Assembly (NCBI GenBank): GCA_016194625.1
Contig: JACQBB010000138.1
Span: 1 to 5,435 of the forward strand
Length of the DNA: 5,435 nt
Direction: 5' to 3'
Origin: Elusimicrobiota bacterium
GTDB taxonomy: Bacteria; Elusimicrobiota; Elusimicrobia; UBA1565; UBA9628
The position numbers and the translations under genes were made by a program. Within the stretch, counting starts at the first letter, position 1. Every line of letters starts with the position of its first letter. Under the pieces are notes generated by a model that had not been told where the DNA came from, did no database searches, and saw only the letters and a list, made by a program, of their open reading frames with translations. Of the stretch, positions 1-5,435 are shown piece after piece.

Positions 1-420
1 CTGCACTGCGGCTCCGTCCAGTACGGCAAGGACTTCATCAAGCGCCTGATCGGCCTCCCCGGCGACACCGTCGAAGTGCGCCAGGGCATGGTCTTCCTCA
101 ACGGCCAGCCGCAGGACAAGGAGCCCTACGCCGTCCACGACGAGCCCTACCGCGAGCCCGAGTCGCCCCACGCCAAGGAGATCTCGCCGGACCGCTATCA
201 GGAGCTGTGGGCCGCCCACAAGCTCGACATGGAACTGCAGAACAACCAGCGCGACTTCTTCGGCCCCGTGAAGGTCCCGCCCCACGCCTACTTCATGATG
301 GGCGACAACCGCGACCACTCCTGCGACTCCCGGTATTGGGGACCCGTCGAAGAGCGGTACGTCAAAGGCAAAGCCTGGTTCCTGTACTGGCCGCCGTCGC
401 GCATGGGCGCGGCGCGCTGA
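1..420 (+). CDS. lepB: Signal peptidase I, C-terminal part (5' end outside window)
   Basis: Signal peptidase I is a membrane-anchored serine protease that removes signal peptides from exported proteins on the outer face of the inner membrane, using a Ser/Lys dyad. The frame is open from base 1 to the TGA at 418-420, giving 139 residues. The first visible stretch contains box D (DFIKRLIGLPGD), whose Lys at codon 14 (bases 40-42) is the expected general base. Box E follows at about residues 100-116 (MGDNRDHSCDSRYWGPV), with the conserved GDNRxxSxDSRxWG pattern. The nucleophilic Ser of box B and the transmembrane segments should lie upstream, outside the window. About 75 residues separate boxes D and E, including a charged, Pro/Glu-rich insert. 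The family assignment is secure. The methyltransferase begins 16 bases downstream on the same strand. Confidence 0.96.
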   Translation: MHCGSVQYGKDFIKRLIGLPGDTVEVRQGMVFLNGQPQDKEPYAVHDEPYREPESPHAKEISPDRYQELWAAHKLDMELQNNQRDFFGPVKVPPHAYFMMGDNRDHSCDSRYWGPVEERYVKGKAWFLYWPPSRMGAAR

Positions 421-436
421 CCGTCCGGGGCCCGCG

Positions 437-1450
437 ATGACGCCCCGCTGTCCGGCGTGCGAGTCCTCGCGCGACGCCGCGTTCGTCGAGGAGCGGCGCG
501 ACCCGGTCGGCGGCGTGCTCTACCGGCTGCATCGCTGCGGCGCCTGCGGCGTGGTGTTCTCGGACCCGCGCGATCCCGTCGGGCCGGACTGGTACGAGAA
601 GGCCGCGCCTCTGCGCGCGGCGGAGACGCGCTCCGCGCCGACGACGGACGCGCGCTTCTCGTGGTTCCTCGGGCGCGGGCTGACGCCGGGGCGATTGCTC
701 GACGTGGGCTGCGGCGGCGGGGGATTCCTGGCCGAGGCCGGAGCGCGCGGCTGGAAGGCCACCGGCGTGGACTACGAGGAGCGCATGATCGCGCTGGCGC
801 GCGAGCGCGGGCTGGACGCGCACGCGGCGGACCTGGGCGATTTCCTCAAGACGCGCGCCGCCAAGGAGTTCGACGCGGTGACGCTGTTCGACGTGCTGGA
901 GCACTCGCCGGAGCCGCGCGCCCTGCTCGCCTCGCTCAAGCCGGTGCTCAAGCGCGGGGGGCATCTGGCGGTCACCTTCCCGAACGCGGGCCGGCCGGCG
1001 TGGTTCGGCCGCGAGAGCTTCGACTATCCGCCGCACCACTTCACGCGCTGGGACGCCGCCGCGCTGGAGGGCTTCCTGCGGCGCGAGGGCTTCGCCGTGG
1101 TGGAGACGCGCACGCCGGGGCCGACGGTGCGCTGGTTCTCCGAGGTGATGTTCTACGGGCTGATCGCGCCAGCCGCGGTGTCGGCGGTGCGCCGCGTCCT
1201 GTTCGGGCCGGAGTCGCGCGGCACGCTCACCGACCTGTACGCCGCCGGGGCCGCCGTCCCGTCGGCCGCGCCGCCCGACGGGCTGAAGGGCTTCCTGGCC
1301 GACCCCGCGCACCGCAAGCGCGCGGCCGACGCCTTCAAATACGCCTGCCGCCTGCTCACCTACCCGCTCGGCGCCGTGCTGGCGCTGGCGTGCCGACTGC
1401 GCCGGGGCTCGGGCGAGTACCTGTACTGCCTGGCGCGCTACGAGGCGTAG
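437..1450 (+). CDS. Class I SAM-dependent methyltransferase with N-terminal zinc ribbon
   Basis: Predicted cytoplasmic methyltransferase of 337 residues; the substrate is unknown. The N-terminus has two Cys pairs, C5-x2-C8 and C34-x2-C37, spaced like a zinc ribbon. SAM-binding motif I is LLDVGCGGGGFL at about residues 87-98, followed by the acidic strand end GVDYEE (D112), which should bind the SAM ribose. The later motif FDAVTLFDVLEHSPEP and the LKRGGHLAVTFPN strand match the Methyltransf_23/UbiE-like group. The C-terminal 35 residues contain a hydrophobic stretch (YPLGAVLALACRL) followed by arginines, possibly a peripheral membrane contact. The ATG at 437 is chosen because it places the first Cys pair at the very N-terminus; the preceding GGGG is only a weak ribosome-binding site. 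Proteins of this architecture often sit in glycan or lipid modification clusters, but nothing here fixes the substrate. Confidence 0.88.
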   Translation: MTPRCPACESSRDAAFVEERRDPVGGVLYRLHRCGACGVVFSDPRDPVGPDWYEKAAPLRAAETRSAPTTDARFSWFLGRGLTPGRLLDVGCGGGGFLAEAGARGWKATGVDYEERMIALARERGLDAHAADLGDFLKTRAAKEFDAVTLFDVLEHSPEPRALLASLKPVLKRGGHLAVTFPNAGRPAWFGRESFDYPPHHFTRWDAAALEGFLRREGFAVVETRTPGPTVRWFSEVMFYGLIAPAAVSAVRRVLFGPESRGTLTDLYAAGAAVPSAAPPDGLKGFLADPAHRKRAADAFKYACRLLTYPLGAVLALACRLRRGSGEYLYCLARYEA

Positions 1451-1487
1451 GCGACACATCGCGCCCCCGGCGCGCGTCTCACCTGTC

Positions 1488-1901
1488 GTGAAACCCCTCG
1501 CCCTCCTCCTCTTGCTGTCCGTTCCCGCCGTCGCCCTCGACTGGGACAAGGACCCGCTGACCCAGGTCGCCGAGTCCTTGCCCGCCGCGCCGCCGTCCCC
1601 CGCGCTCGAATGCCGTCCCGAGGTCATCGCCGCCTTCAAGCAGGCCTGGACGATGGCCGACCGGGGCCGCGCCGAGTACGAGGCCGCGTTCCGCGTGGAC
1701 CGCGAGGACGACGGCCGACTCGCCATCGCGCACACGCATCCCGACGACGCCGAGCCCACGCCCGGCCCCAAGGACCATCTGTCGCCGGTGCCGAACTTCG
1801 TCATCTCCCGCGGCGAGCTGTACGTGACGGTGCCCGGGACGAGGGACTACCGCCGGGCGCGCTGGGATTGGGCGGCGCCGTGCGGGCCGCGCGAAGGCTA
1901 G
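1488..1901 (+). CDS. Small secreted protein with JAMM/JAB-like HTHP motif
   Basis: A 137-residue protein starting with GTG at 1488. This start gives a clean signal peptide: MKP, a run of leucines, then a probable cleavage after AVA (residue 16). No Shine-Dalgarno is obvious. The mature part has HTHP at residues 82-85, then PTPGPKD with D96, then a strand-like segment PNFVISRGELYV (102-113). This order (Glu-containing strand, HxHP, Pro/Ser-Pro loop, Asp, then a (V/I)SRxGLY-type strand) resembles secreted JAMM/JAB metalloprotease-fold proteins. E63 or E65 in RAEYEAAF could be the Glu of the motif. The canonical Ser is absent, and the spacing from the second His to Asp is 12 rather than the usual 11. 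Enzyme activity is therefore uncertain. C42 and C132 could form a periplasmic disulfide. It lies 37 bases after the methyltransferase and faces galE tail to tail. The coding call is firm; the fold is inferred from pattern memory. Confidence 0.75.
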   Translation: MKPLALLLLLSVPAVALDWDKDPLTQVAESLPAAPPSPALECRPEVIAAFKQAWTMADRGRAEYEAAFRVDREDDGRLAIAHTHPDDAEPTPGPKDHLSPVPNFVISRGELYVTVPGTRDYRRARWDWAAPCGPREG

Positions 1902-1904
1902 AGA

Positions 1905-2921
1905 CTAGGCCGCGTAGCCGTTCGGGTTGGACTTCTGCCAGCGCCAGTGGTCGGCGCACATCAGGTCCATGTCGCGCGCGGCGGTCCAGCCGAGGAGCGT
2001 TTTGGCCAGGCCCACCTCGCCCCAGATGGCGGCGGCGTCGCCGGGGCGGCGCGGCTGGATCTCGTACGGGATCGGCTTGCCGACGGCCTTGGACGCCGCG
2101 GCGATGACCTCGAGCACCGAGTAGCCGCGGCCCGTGCCCAGGTTGACCGCCTTCGCGCCGCCGAACGACGGGAGCTTCTCGAGCGCCGCGACATGGCCCA
2201 GGGCCAGGTCGGTGACGTGGATGTAGTCGCGCACGCCGGTGCCGTCGGGGGTGGGGTAGTCGTCGCCCCAGACGCGGACCTTGTCGCGCCGGCCGACGGC
2301 GGTCTGCATCACGAACGGCATCAGGTTGTTGGGCACGCCGCGCGGGTCCTCGCCGATGCGGCCGGACGCGTCCGCCCCGACGGGGTTGAAGTAGCGCAGG
2401 AGCGCGATGTCCCAGCCCTTCTCGCGCCGCGCCAGGTCGAAGCACAGGTCCTCGACGTCGAGCTTGGTCTGCCCGTACGGGTTCACGGCCGAGCGCGGGT
2501 GGCTCTCGTCCACCGGGTTCTTCTTCACCTCGCCGTACACGGTGCACGAGGAGGAGAACACGAGCTTGCGGCAGCCGGCGAGCGCCATCTCCTCGAGGAG
2601 GACGCGGCTGCCGCCGACGTTCACATCACGGTACAGGTCCGGCTTCTCGACGGACTCGCCGACGGCCTTGAGGCCGGCGAAATGCATCACGGCGTCGAAA
2701 CCGGGGGAGCGCTTGAAGAGCTTGCGCAGGGCCGCGGCGTCGCGCAGGTCGGCCACGACGAATTCCAACGGCTTTCCGGTCAGCGCGCGGACGCGCCGCA
2801 CGGACTCCTCCGACGAATTGGACAGATTATCGAAGCCGACGACCTCGTGCCCCGCGCGCAGGAGCTCCAGCGCGGCGTGGCTGCCGATGTAGCCGGCGAC
2901 GCCGGTGACGAGGACTCTCAT
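1905..2921 (-). CDS. galE: UDP-glucose 4-epimerase
   Basis: GalE interconverts UDP-glucose and UDP-galactose (some members also UDP-GlcNAc/UDP-GalNAc) in the cytoplasm, supplying galactose for glycans and completing the Leloir pathway. The protein is 338 residues, the same length as the Escherichia coli enzyme. It shows the NAD-binding GxxGxxG (G7, G10, G13 in GVAGYIGSH), D31 at the end of strand 2 for the NAD ribose, the catalytic S124 in SSSCTVYG, and the Y149-x3-K153 pair (YGQTK). Further family blocks are RYFNPVGA (176-183), the GEDPRGVPNNLMPFV block (190-204), GTGVRDYIHVTDLA (227-240) and the terminal NPNGY. It looks complete and active. Its ATG overlaps the TGA of the upstream toxin gene (ATGA), and no Shine-Dalgarno is visible before it, so translation probably depends on the toxin gene. 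Whether it accepts N-acetylated sugars cannot be read reliably from the sequence. Confidence 0.97.
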   Translation of the reverse strand: MRVLVTGVAGYIGSHAALELLRAGHEVVGFDNLSNSSEESVRRVRALTGKPLEFVVADLRDAAALRKLFKRSPGFDAVMHFAGLKAVGESVEKPDLYRDVNVGGSRVLLEEMALAGCRKLVFSSSCTVYGEVKKNPVDESHPRSAVNPYGQTKLDVEDLCFDLARREKGWDIALLRYFNPVGADASGRIGEDPRGVPNNLMPFVMQTAVGRRDKVRVWGDDYPTPDGTGVRDYIHVTDLALGHVAALEKLPSFGGAKAVNLGTGRGYSVLEVIAAASKAVGKPIPYEIQPRRPGDAAAIWGEVGLAKTLLGWTAARDMDLMCADHWRWQKSNPNGYAA

Positions 2922-3184
2922 CCGTAGTGGGTCCAGAGGCGGAGCACCTTCACGGTGCGGAGCCCCTTGAGGACTTCGTAGACCAGGCGGTGCTGGATGT
3001 TGATCCGGCGCGAGTACTTCCCGGCCAGGTCACCGACGAGCTTCTCGAAAGGGGGCGGCGTCCGGAAGGGGTCGGCGGCGAGGAGCGCCAGGAGCGCCTC
3101 GGCCTTGGGCCGCAGGCCGGCGGCGGACAGCTTCCGGGCGTCTTTCAGCGCCTGCTTGGTGAAGACGACCCGCCAGCCTACCAC
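2918..3184 (-). CDS. yoeB: Txe/YoeB family toxin (ribosome-dependent mRNA interferase)
   Basis: YoeB-type toxins bind the ribosomal A site and cut mRNA when freed from their antitoxin, stopping translation. This 88-residue protein has the full family layout: an N-terminal WRVVFTKQALKDARKL helix region, the PPPFEKLVGDL turn with E47, the signature YSRRINIQHRLVYEV (57-71) with R66, and a C-terminal RLWTHYG with H86. E47, R66 and H86 correspond to the catalytic Glu, Arg and His of E. coli YoeB (E46, R65, H83), so it should be active. The start is GTG at 3184, seven bases inside the antitoxin gene; no ATG lies nearby and no strong Shine-Dalgarno is seen, so translation is probably coupled to the antitoxin. 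The stop TGA overlaps the galE ATG. The toxin is usually silenced by complex formation and by operon autorepression. Confidence 0.94.
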   Translation of the reverse strand: MVGWRVVFTKQALKDARKLSAAGLRPKAEALLALLAADPFRTPPPFEKLVGDLAGKYSRRINIQHRLVYEVLKGLRTVKVLRLWTHYG

Positions 3185-3420
3185 TTGAGCTTAGGGGAGC
3201 ACTTGGAGACGGGGGTCTTCGAGCCTTCGACGATCGATTCCCGCATGCCCGGGATCGACAGGAGGTAGAGGGTCTCCTGGATGGCGCGCCAGTCCTCGTC
3301 GGCGATCAGGACCGCGCCGCCGCGGCGGCCGGTGATCTGGATCGGCTCGTGGGTGGCGGCGGCCTGGTCCAGGAGTTTGTACAGCTTGGCCCGCGCGGCG
3401 CTGGCGGTCAGAGTGGTCAT
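3178..3420 (-). CDS. yefM: Phd/YefM family antitoxin
   Basis: Antitoxin of 80 residues, partner of the downstream Txe/YoeB toxin. Family members form dimers that bind operator DNA with the N-terminal half and wrap the toxin with a flexible C-terminal tail. Visible family features are the TASAARAKLYKLLDQ opening, EPIQITGRRGGAVLI (25-39), DEDWRAIQETLYLLS (41-55) and GMRESIVEG. The ATG at 3420 is chosen over upstream codons because it starts the family domain and has an AGGAG 5 bases upstream (3430-3426). The tail (SKTPVSKCSPKLKW) is lysine-rich, whereas I recall this segment being acidic in many relatives. It ends 7 bases inside the toxin gene, the usual antitoxin-first order. It probably represses its own promoter at 3437-3465. 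Confidence 0.93.
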   Translation of the reverse strand: MTTLTASAARAKLYKLLDQAAATHEPIQITGRRGGAVLIADEDWRAIQETLYLLSIPGMRESIVEGSKTPVSKCSPKLKW

Positions 3421-3425
3421 GGTCG

Positions 3426-3430
3426 CTCCT
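3426..3430 (-). promoter_or_regulatory. Ribosome-binding site of the antitoxin gene
   Basis: AGGAG on the minus strand, five bases before the ATG at 3420. It is the best Shine-Dalgarno in the antitoxin-toxin-galE string and decides the antitoxin start. The toxin and galE starts lack a comparable site, which favours translation entering here and passing down by coupling. Confidence 0.75.
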
Positions 3431-3434
3431 GTCC

Positions 3435-3457
3435 AAAGCGTACCGGAAAGCGTACGC
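3435..3457. promoter_or_regulatory. Putative YefM-type autoregulatory operator
   Basis: A 9-base direct repeat AAAGCGTAC occurs at 3435-3443 and 3447-3455. Each copy contains a GTAC core, and the cores are 12 bases apart. The second copy extends to the perfect palindrome GCGTACGC (3450-3457). E. coli yefM-yoeB is known to be autorepressed at two repeats with TGTACA cores, also 12 bases centre to centre. Here the repeats cover the -10 and spacer of the predicted promoter, so a bound antitoxin-toxin complex would block polymerase. The repeats are seen directly; the function is inferred. Confidence 0.6.
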
Positions 3458-3465
3458 CTTGTCAA
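3437..3465 (-). promoter_or_regulatory. Putative sigma-70-type promoter of antitoxin-toxin-galE
   Basis: A perfect -35 hexamer TTGACA (3465-3460, minus strand) is followed by a 17-base spacer and TACGCT (3442-3437) as the -10. The -10 matches the consensus only at its first two and last positions. Transcription would start near 3430, leaving a leader of about ten bases that begins at the ribosome-binding site. The element fills most of the 50-base gap between napB and the antitoxin. It is a prediction from motif matching, supported by its position. Confidence 0.6.
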
Positions 3466-3470
3466 GGGCC

Positions 3471-3899
3471 TCAGCCGCGCGGCGCCTGCGGGACGGGCGG
3501 GACCGCGTCGACGGCCTGCGGCGCGTGGCATTGCAGGCAGTTGTAGCGCGTGCCGACGACCTCGCCCGTCTTGGTCTCCTTCGTGTAGGGGTTCGTGTAG
3601 TGCGAGGCCGGGACCTTGGTCGCGGCGTGGCCCTCGCCCAGCTCGGCGCCTTCCAGGTGGCAGCCCAGGCAGTCGTTGGTCGCGCGCGTGACGGCCAGGC
3701 CGTCGATCGAGTGCGGGATCAGCGGCGGCGCGCCGGGGTACGGGCGGGGCAGGACCGTCGTGGAGCCGGGCGCCTGGTCGGTCCAGCGGTTCATCCCGGG
3801 CGCGCCCGTCCGCAGGCCCTGACCGGAGAAGACCTTTCCGGCCGCCGCCGCCGCCAGGGCGGCGGCCAGCAGCGCGAGCGTCAGGGGGAGCTTTCTCAT
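3471..3899 (-). CDS. napB: Periplasmic nitrate reductase electron-transfer subunit, diheme cytochrome c NapB
   Basis: NapB receives electrons from a membrane quinol-oxidising partner and passes them to NapA in the periplasm. The protein is 142 residues, close to the usual size of about 150. It has a signal peptide (MRKLP followed by a Leu/Ala-rich run to about residue 20) and two CxxCH heme-binding sites: CLGCH at 77-81 and CLQCH at 121-125. H63 in [10 protein letters not shown] and H100 in PASHYTNPY are the expected distal ligands, giving bis-His hemes. The [10 protein letters not shown] block matches the family tail. The ATG at 3899 overlaps the napA stop (ATGA), and a GAGGG lies just upstream inside napA. 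The reading frame stays open far upstream across napA, but this ATG is the only start that gives the signal peptide. No terminator is visible before the antitoxin promoter. Confidence 0.94.
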   Translation of the reverse strand: MRKLPLTLALLAAALAAAAAGKVFSGQGLRTGAPGMNRWTDQAPGSTTVLPRPYPGAPPLIPHSIDGLAVTRATNDCLGCHLEGAELGEGHAATKVPASHYTNPYTKETKTGEVVGTRYNCLQCHAPQAVDAVPPVPQAPRG

Positions 3900-5434
3900 G
3901 AGACCCTCTCGATCTTGACGGCGCACTTCTTGTAGTCGGTCTGCTGGGAGATGGGGCAGTAGGCGTCCAGCGTGACCTCGTTGATCAGCACGTCCTCGTC
4001 GAACCAGGGGACGTAGACCATGCCCTTCTGCGGCGTGACGCGCCCGCCGACCTCGGCGTGCAGCTCGACGGCGCCGCGGCGCGAGGCGACGCGGATCTTC
4101 TCGCCGCCCTTCAGGCCCAGGCGGGCCGCGTCGTCCGGGTGCAGGTTGGCGGTCGCGTGCGGGTAGGCCTTGTACAGCGAGGGCACGCGGCGCGTCATCG
4201 TCCCCGAGTGCCAGTGCTCCAGCACGCGGCCCGTGCACAGCCAGAACGGGTAGTCGGCGTCGGGCACCTCGGGCGGGGGCTCGTACGGCCTCAGCCACAC
4301 GACGGCCTTGCCGCCGTTGGCCTTCGCGCCGTAGAAGCGCACGCCCTCGCCCTTCGGAACGTATGGGTCGTAGCCCTCGCGGTAGCGGATGACCGTCTCC
4401 TTGCCGTCCACCACCGGCCAGCGCAGGCCGCGCGAGGCGTGGTAGGCCTCGAACGGGGCCAGGTCGTGGCCGTGGCCCAGGCCGAACCGGCGGTACTCCT
4501 CCCACAGCGCCTTCTCGATGTAGACGCCGGCGGTCTTGCTCGCGTCGGACGCCTTGTGCCCCTTGGGCAGCGGGAAGTCCTGGGCCCGATAGTCGAACAG
4601 CTTGCCGTGGCCCATGCGCCGGGCGAAGGCGAGCAGCTGCCACAGGTCGGACTTGGCCTCGCCGGGCGCGTCGACCATGCGCTTCCAGAAGTGCGTGCGC
4701 CGCTCGGCGTTGCCGAACGCGCCCTCCTTCTCGACCCACATCGCGGCGGGCAGGACCACGTCGGCGACCGCGGTCGAGCGCGTCGGGTACACGTCGGACA
4801 CCACGATGAAGCGCCCGTCCTTGAGCGCGCCGTCGCGGTAGCGCTTCAGGTTGGCGAAGTCCTGGAACGGGTTCGCGGTCTGGCTCCAGAAGAACAGCAC
4901 GTCGCCGCGGTCGAGCGCGCGCATCATCGCCACCGCGTGGTAGGTCGGCGCGTCGGGGATCGTCCCCGGCTCCAGTCCCCAGATCCTCTCGGCCTCGGCG
5001 CGGTGCTCGGGGTTGGTCACCACGTGGTCGGCGGGCAGGCGGTGCGTGAAGGTGCCGACCTCGCGCGTGGTGCCGCAGGCGCTCGGCTGTCCGGTCAGCG
5101 AGTAGGGCTGGCTGCCGGGGGTGCTGATCTTGCCGGTGAGCAGGTGCAGGTTGTAGACCAGGTTGTTGATCCAGGTGCCGCGCGTGTGCTGGTTCATGCC
5201 CATCGTCCAGAACGACATGACCTTCACGTCCGGGTCGCCGTAGACCTTCGCCAGCTCGCGCAGGTCGGCCTCCTTCACCCCGGAGAGCTTCTCGACGTAG
5301 GCCGGCGTGTAGGGCGCGACGAAGGCGCGGAACTGCTCCAGGTCGGCCGGGACCGGCTCGTCCTTGAACTTGAAGCCGTCCTCCAGCCCGTAGCCGATGT
5401 TCTCCTTGCCGCGCGAGAACACGCAGTGCTTGGC
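3896..5434 (-). CDS. napA: Periplasmic nitrate reductase catalytic subunit NapA, C-terminal part (5' end outside window)
   Basis: NapA reduces nitrate to nitrite in the periplasm at a molybdenum bis-MGD centre. About 512 residues are visible, against 828 for the E. coli protein; the Tat signal, the [4Fe-4S] cysteines and the molybdenum-ligand Cys should lie to the right of the window. Highly conserved blocks include [11 protein letters not shown] with [33 protein letters not shown] (5089-5033), [16 protein letters not shown] (4741-4694), [20 protein letters not shown], and [15 protein letters not shown] (4231-4187) in the molybdopterin dinucleotide-binding region. The C-terminus has [10 protein letters not shown]. 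These blocks match NapA rather than formate dehydrogenase or assimilatory NasA. Compared from memory with E. coli NapA, the region near 4520-4630 is some 25 residues shorter. The GTG at 5422 is an internal Val codon, since the frame continues open to the edge. The stop overlaps the napB start. Confidence 0.97.
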   Translation of the reverse strand, partial: AKHCVFSRGKENIGYGLEDGFKFKDEPVPADLEQFRAFVAPYTPAYVEKLSGVKEADLRELAKVYGDPDVKVMSFWTMGMNQHTRGTWINNLVYNLHLLTGKISTPGSQPYSLTGQPSACGTTREVGTFTHRLPADHVVTNPEHRAEAERIWGLEPGTIPDAPTYHAVAMMRALDRGDVLFFWSQTANPFQDFANLKRYRDGALKDGRFIVVSDVYPTRSTAVADVVLPAAMWVEKEGAFGNAERRTHFWKRMVDAPGEAKSDLWQLLAFARRMGHGKLFDYRAQDFPLPKGHKASDASKTAGVYIEKALWEEYRRFGLGHGHDLAPFEAYHASRGLRWPVVDGKETVIRYREGYDPYVPKGEGVRFYGAKANGGKAVVWLRPYEPPPEVPDADYPFWLCTGRVLEHWHSGTMTRRVPSLYKAYPHATANLHPDDAARLGLKGGEKIRVASRRGAVELHAEVGGRVTPQKGMVYVPWFDEDVLINEVTLDAYCPISQQTDYKKCAVKIERVS

Positions 5435-5435
5435 C

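Noticed and set aside
362..1804. A 480-codon open frame on the minus strand, antisense to the methyltransferase and the secreted protein
   Set aside because: It is Arg/Ala/Gly-rich with no recognisable motif and covers two well-supported plus-strand genes. Long antisense frames are expected at this G+C content.
1896..1912. A CTAG-AGA-CTAG inverted repeat at the convergent stop codons, considered as a bidirectional terminator
   Set aside because: The stem is only four bases with a three-base loop and no T-run. It arises from two TAG stops facing each other.
1947..2927. A 326-codon open frame on the plus strand across galE
   Set aside because: It is a shadow of galE: low complexity, no domain, and galE is unmistakable on the other strand.
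3421..3531. A possible N-terminal extension of the antitoxin to 117 residues
   Set aside because: The extension is Arg/Pro/Ala-rich, runs through the promoter and into napB, and the ATG at 3420 has a proper ribosome-binding site.
3900..4739. An open frame extending the napB reading frame upstream through napA
   Set aside because: It is out of frame with napA and has no domain. napB with its signal peptide clearly starts at 3899.
5420..5422. GTG as a start codon for napA
   Set aside because: The frame is open to the window edge and the protein lacks the essential N-terminal half if started here, so this is an internal valine.

Overview
This is a high-GC window (roughly 70% G+C by eye) with no space between genes beyond 50 bases, typical of a compact bacterial chromosome. 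A periplasmic nitrate reductase (NapA/NapB) and a secreted protein with an N-terminal signal peptide point to a Gram-negative, diderm bacterium able to use nitrate as an electron acceptor or redox sink. The sequence alone does not fix the phylum. All of the genes read as intact bacterial genes, apart from the two cut by the window edges.

Layout. Plus strand, 1-1901: the C-terminal part of signal peptidase I (lepB, cut by the left edge), a class I SAM-dependent methyltransferase with an N-terminal zinc ribbon, and a small secreted protein with a JAMM/JAB-like HxHP motif. The gaps are 16 and 37 bases, so these are probably one transcription unit. Minus strand, 5435-1905 (read right to left): the C-terminal 60% or so of napA (cut by the right edge), napB, a YefM-type antitoxin, a Txe/YoeB-type toxin, and galE. 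The two units converge at 1902-1904, where their stop codons are three bases apart.

How the genes work together. NapA and NapB form the periplasmic nitrate reductase: NapB passes electrons through two c-type hemes to the molybdenum centre of NapA. The genes overlap by ATGA. The antitoxin and toxin overlap by 7 bases, and the toxin overlaps galE by ATGA, so antitoxin, toxin and UDP-glucose 4-epimerase appear to be one translationally coupled string. Its only visible promoter is a TTGACA-N17-TACGCT element at 3437-3465. Two GTAC-centred repeats 12 bases apart lie inside that promoter, the arrangement known for autoregulated yefM-yoeB operons. No terminator is visible after napB, so readthrough from the nap genes is also possible.

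The points most worth a second look are the toxin-antitoxin module coupled to galE, its operator, and the unusual compact JAMM-like secreted protein. I see no CRISPR array, tRNA, rRNA, insertion sequence or other sign of an entirely new system.
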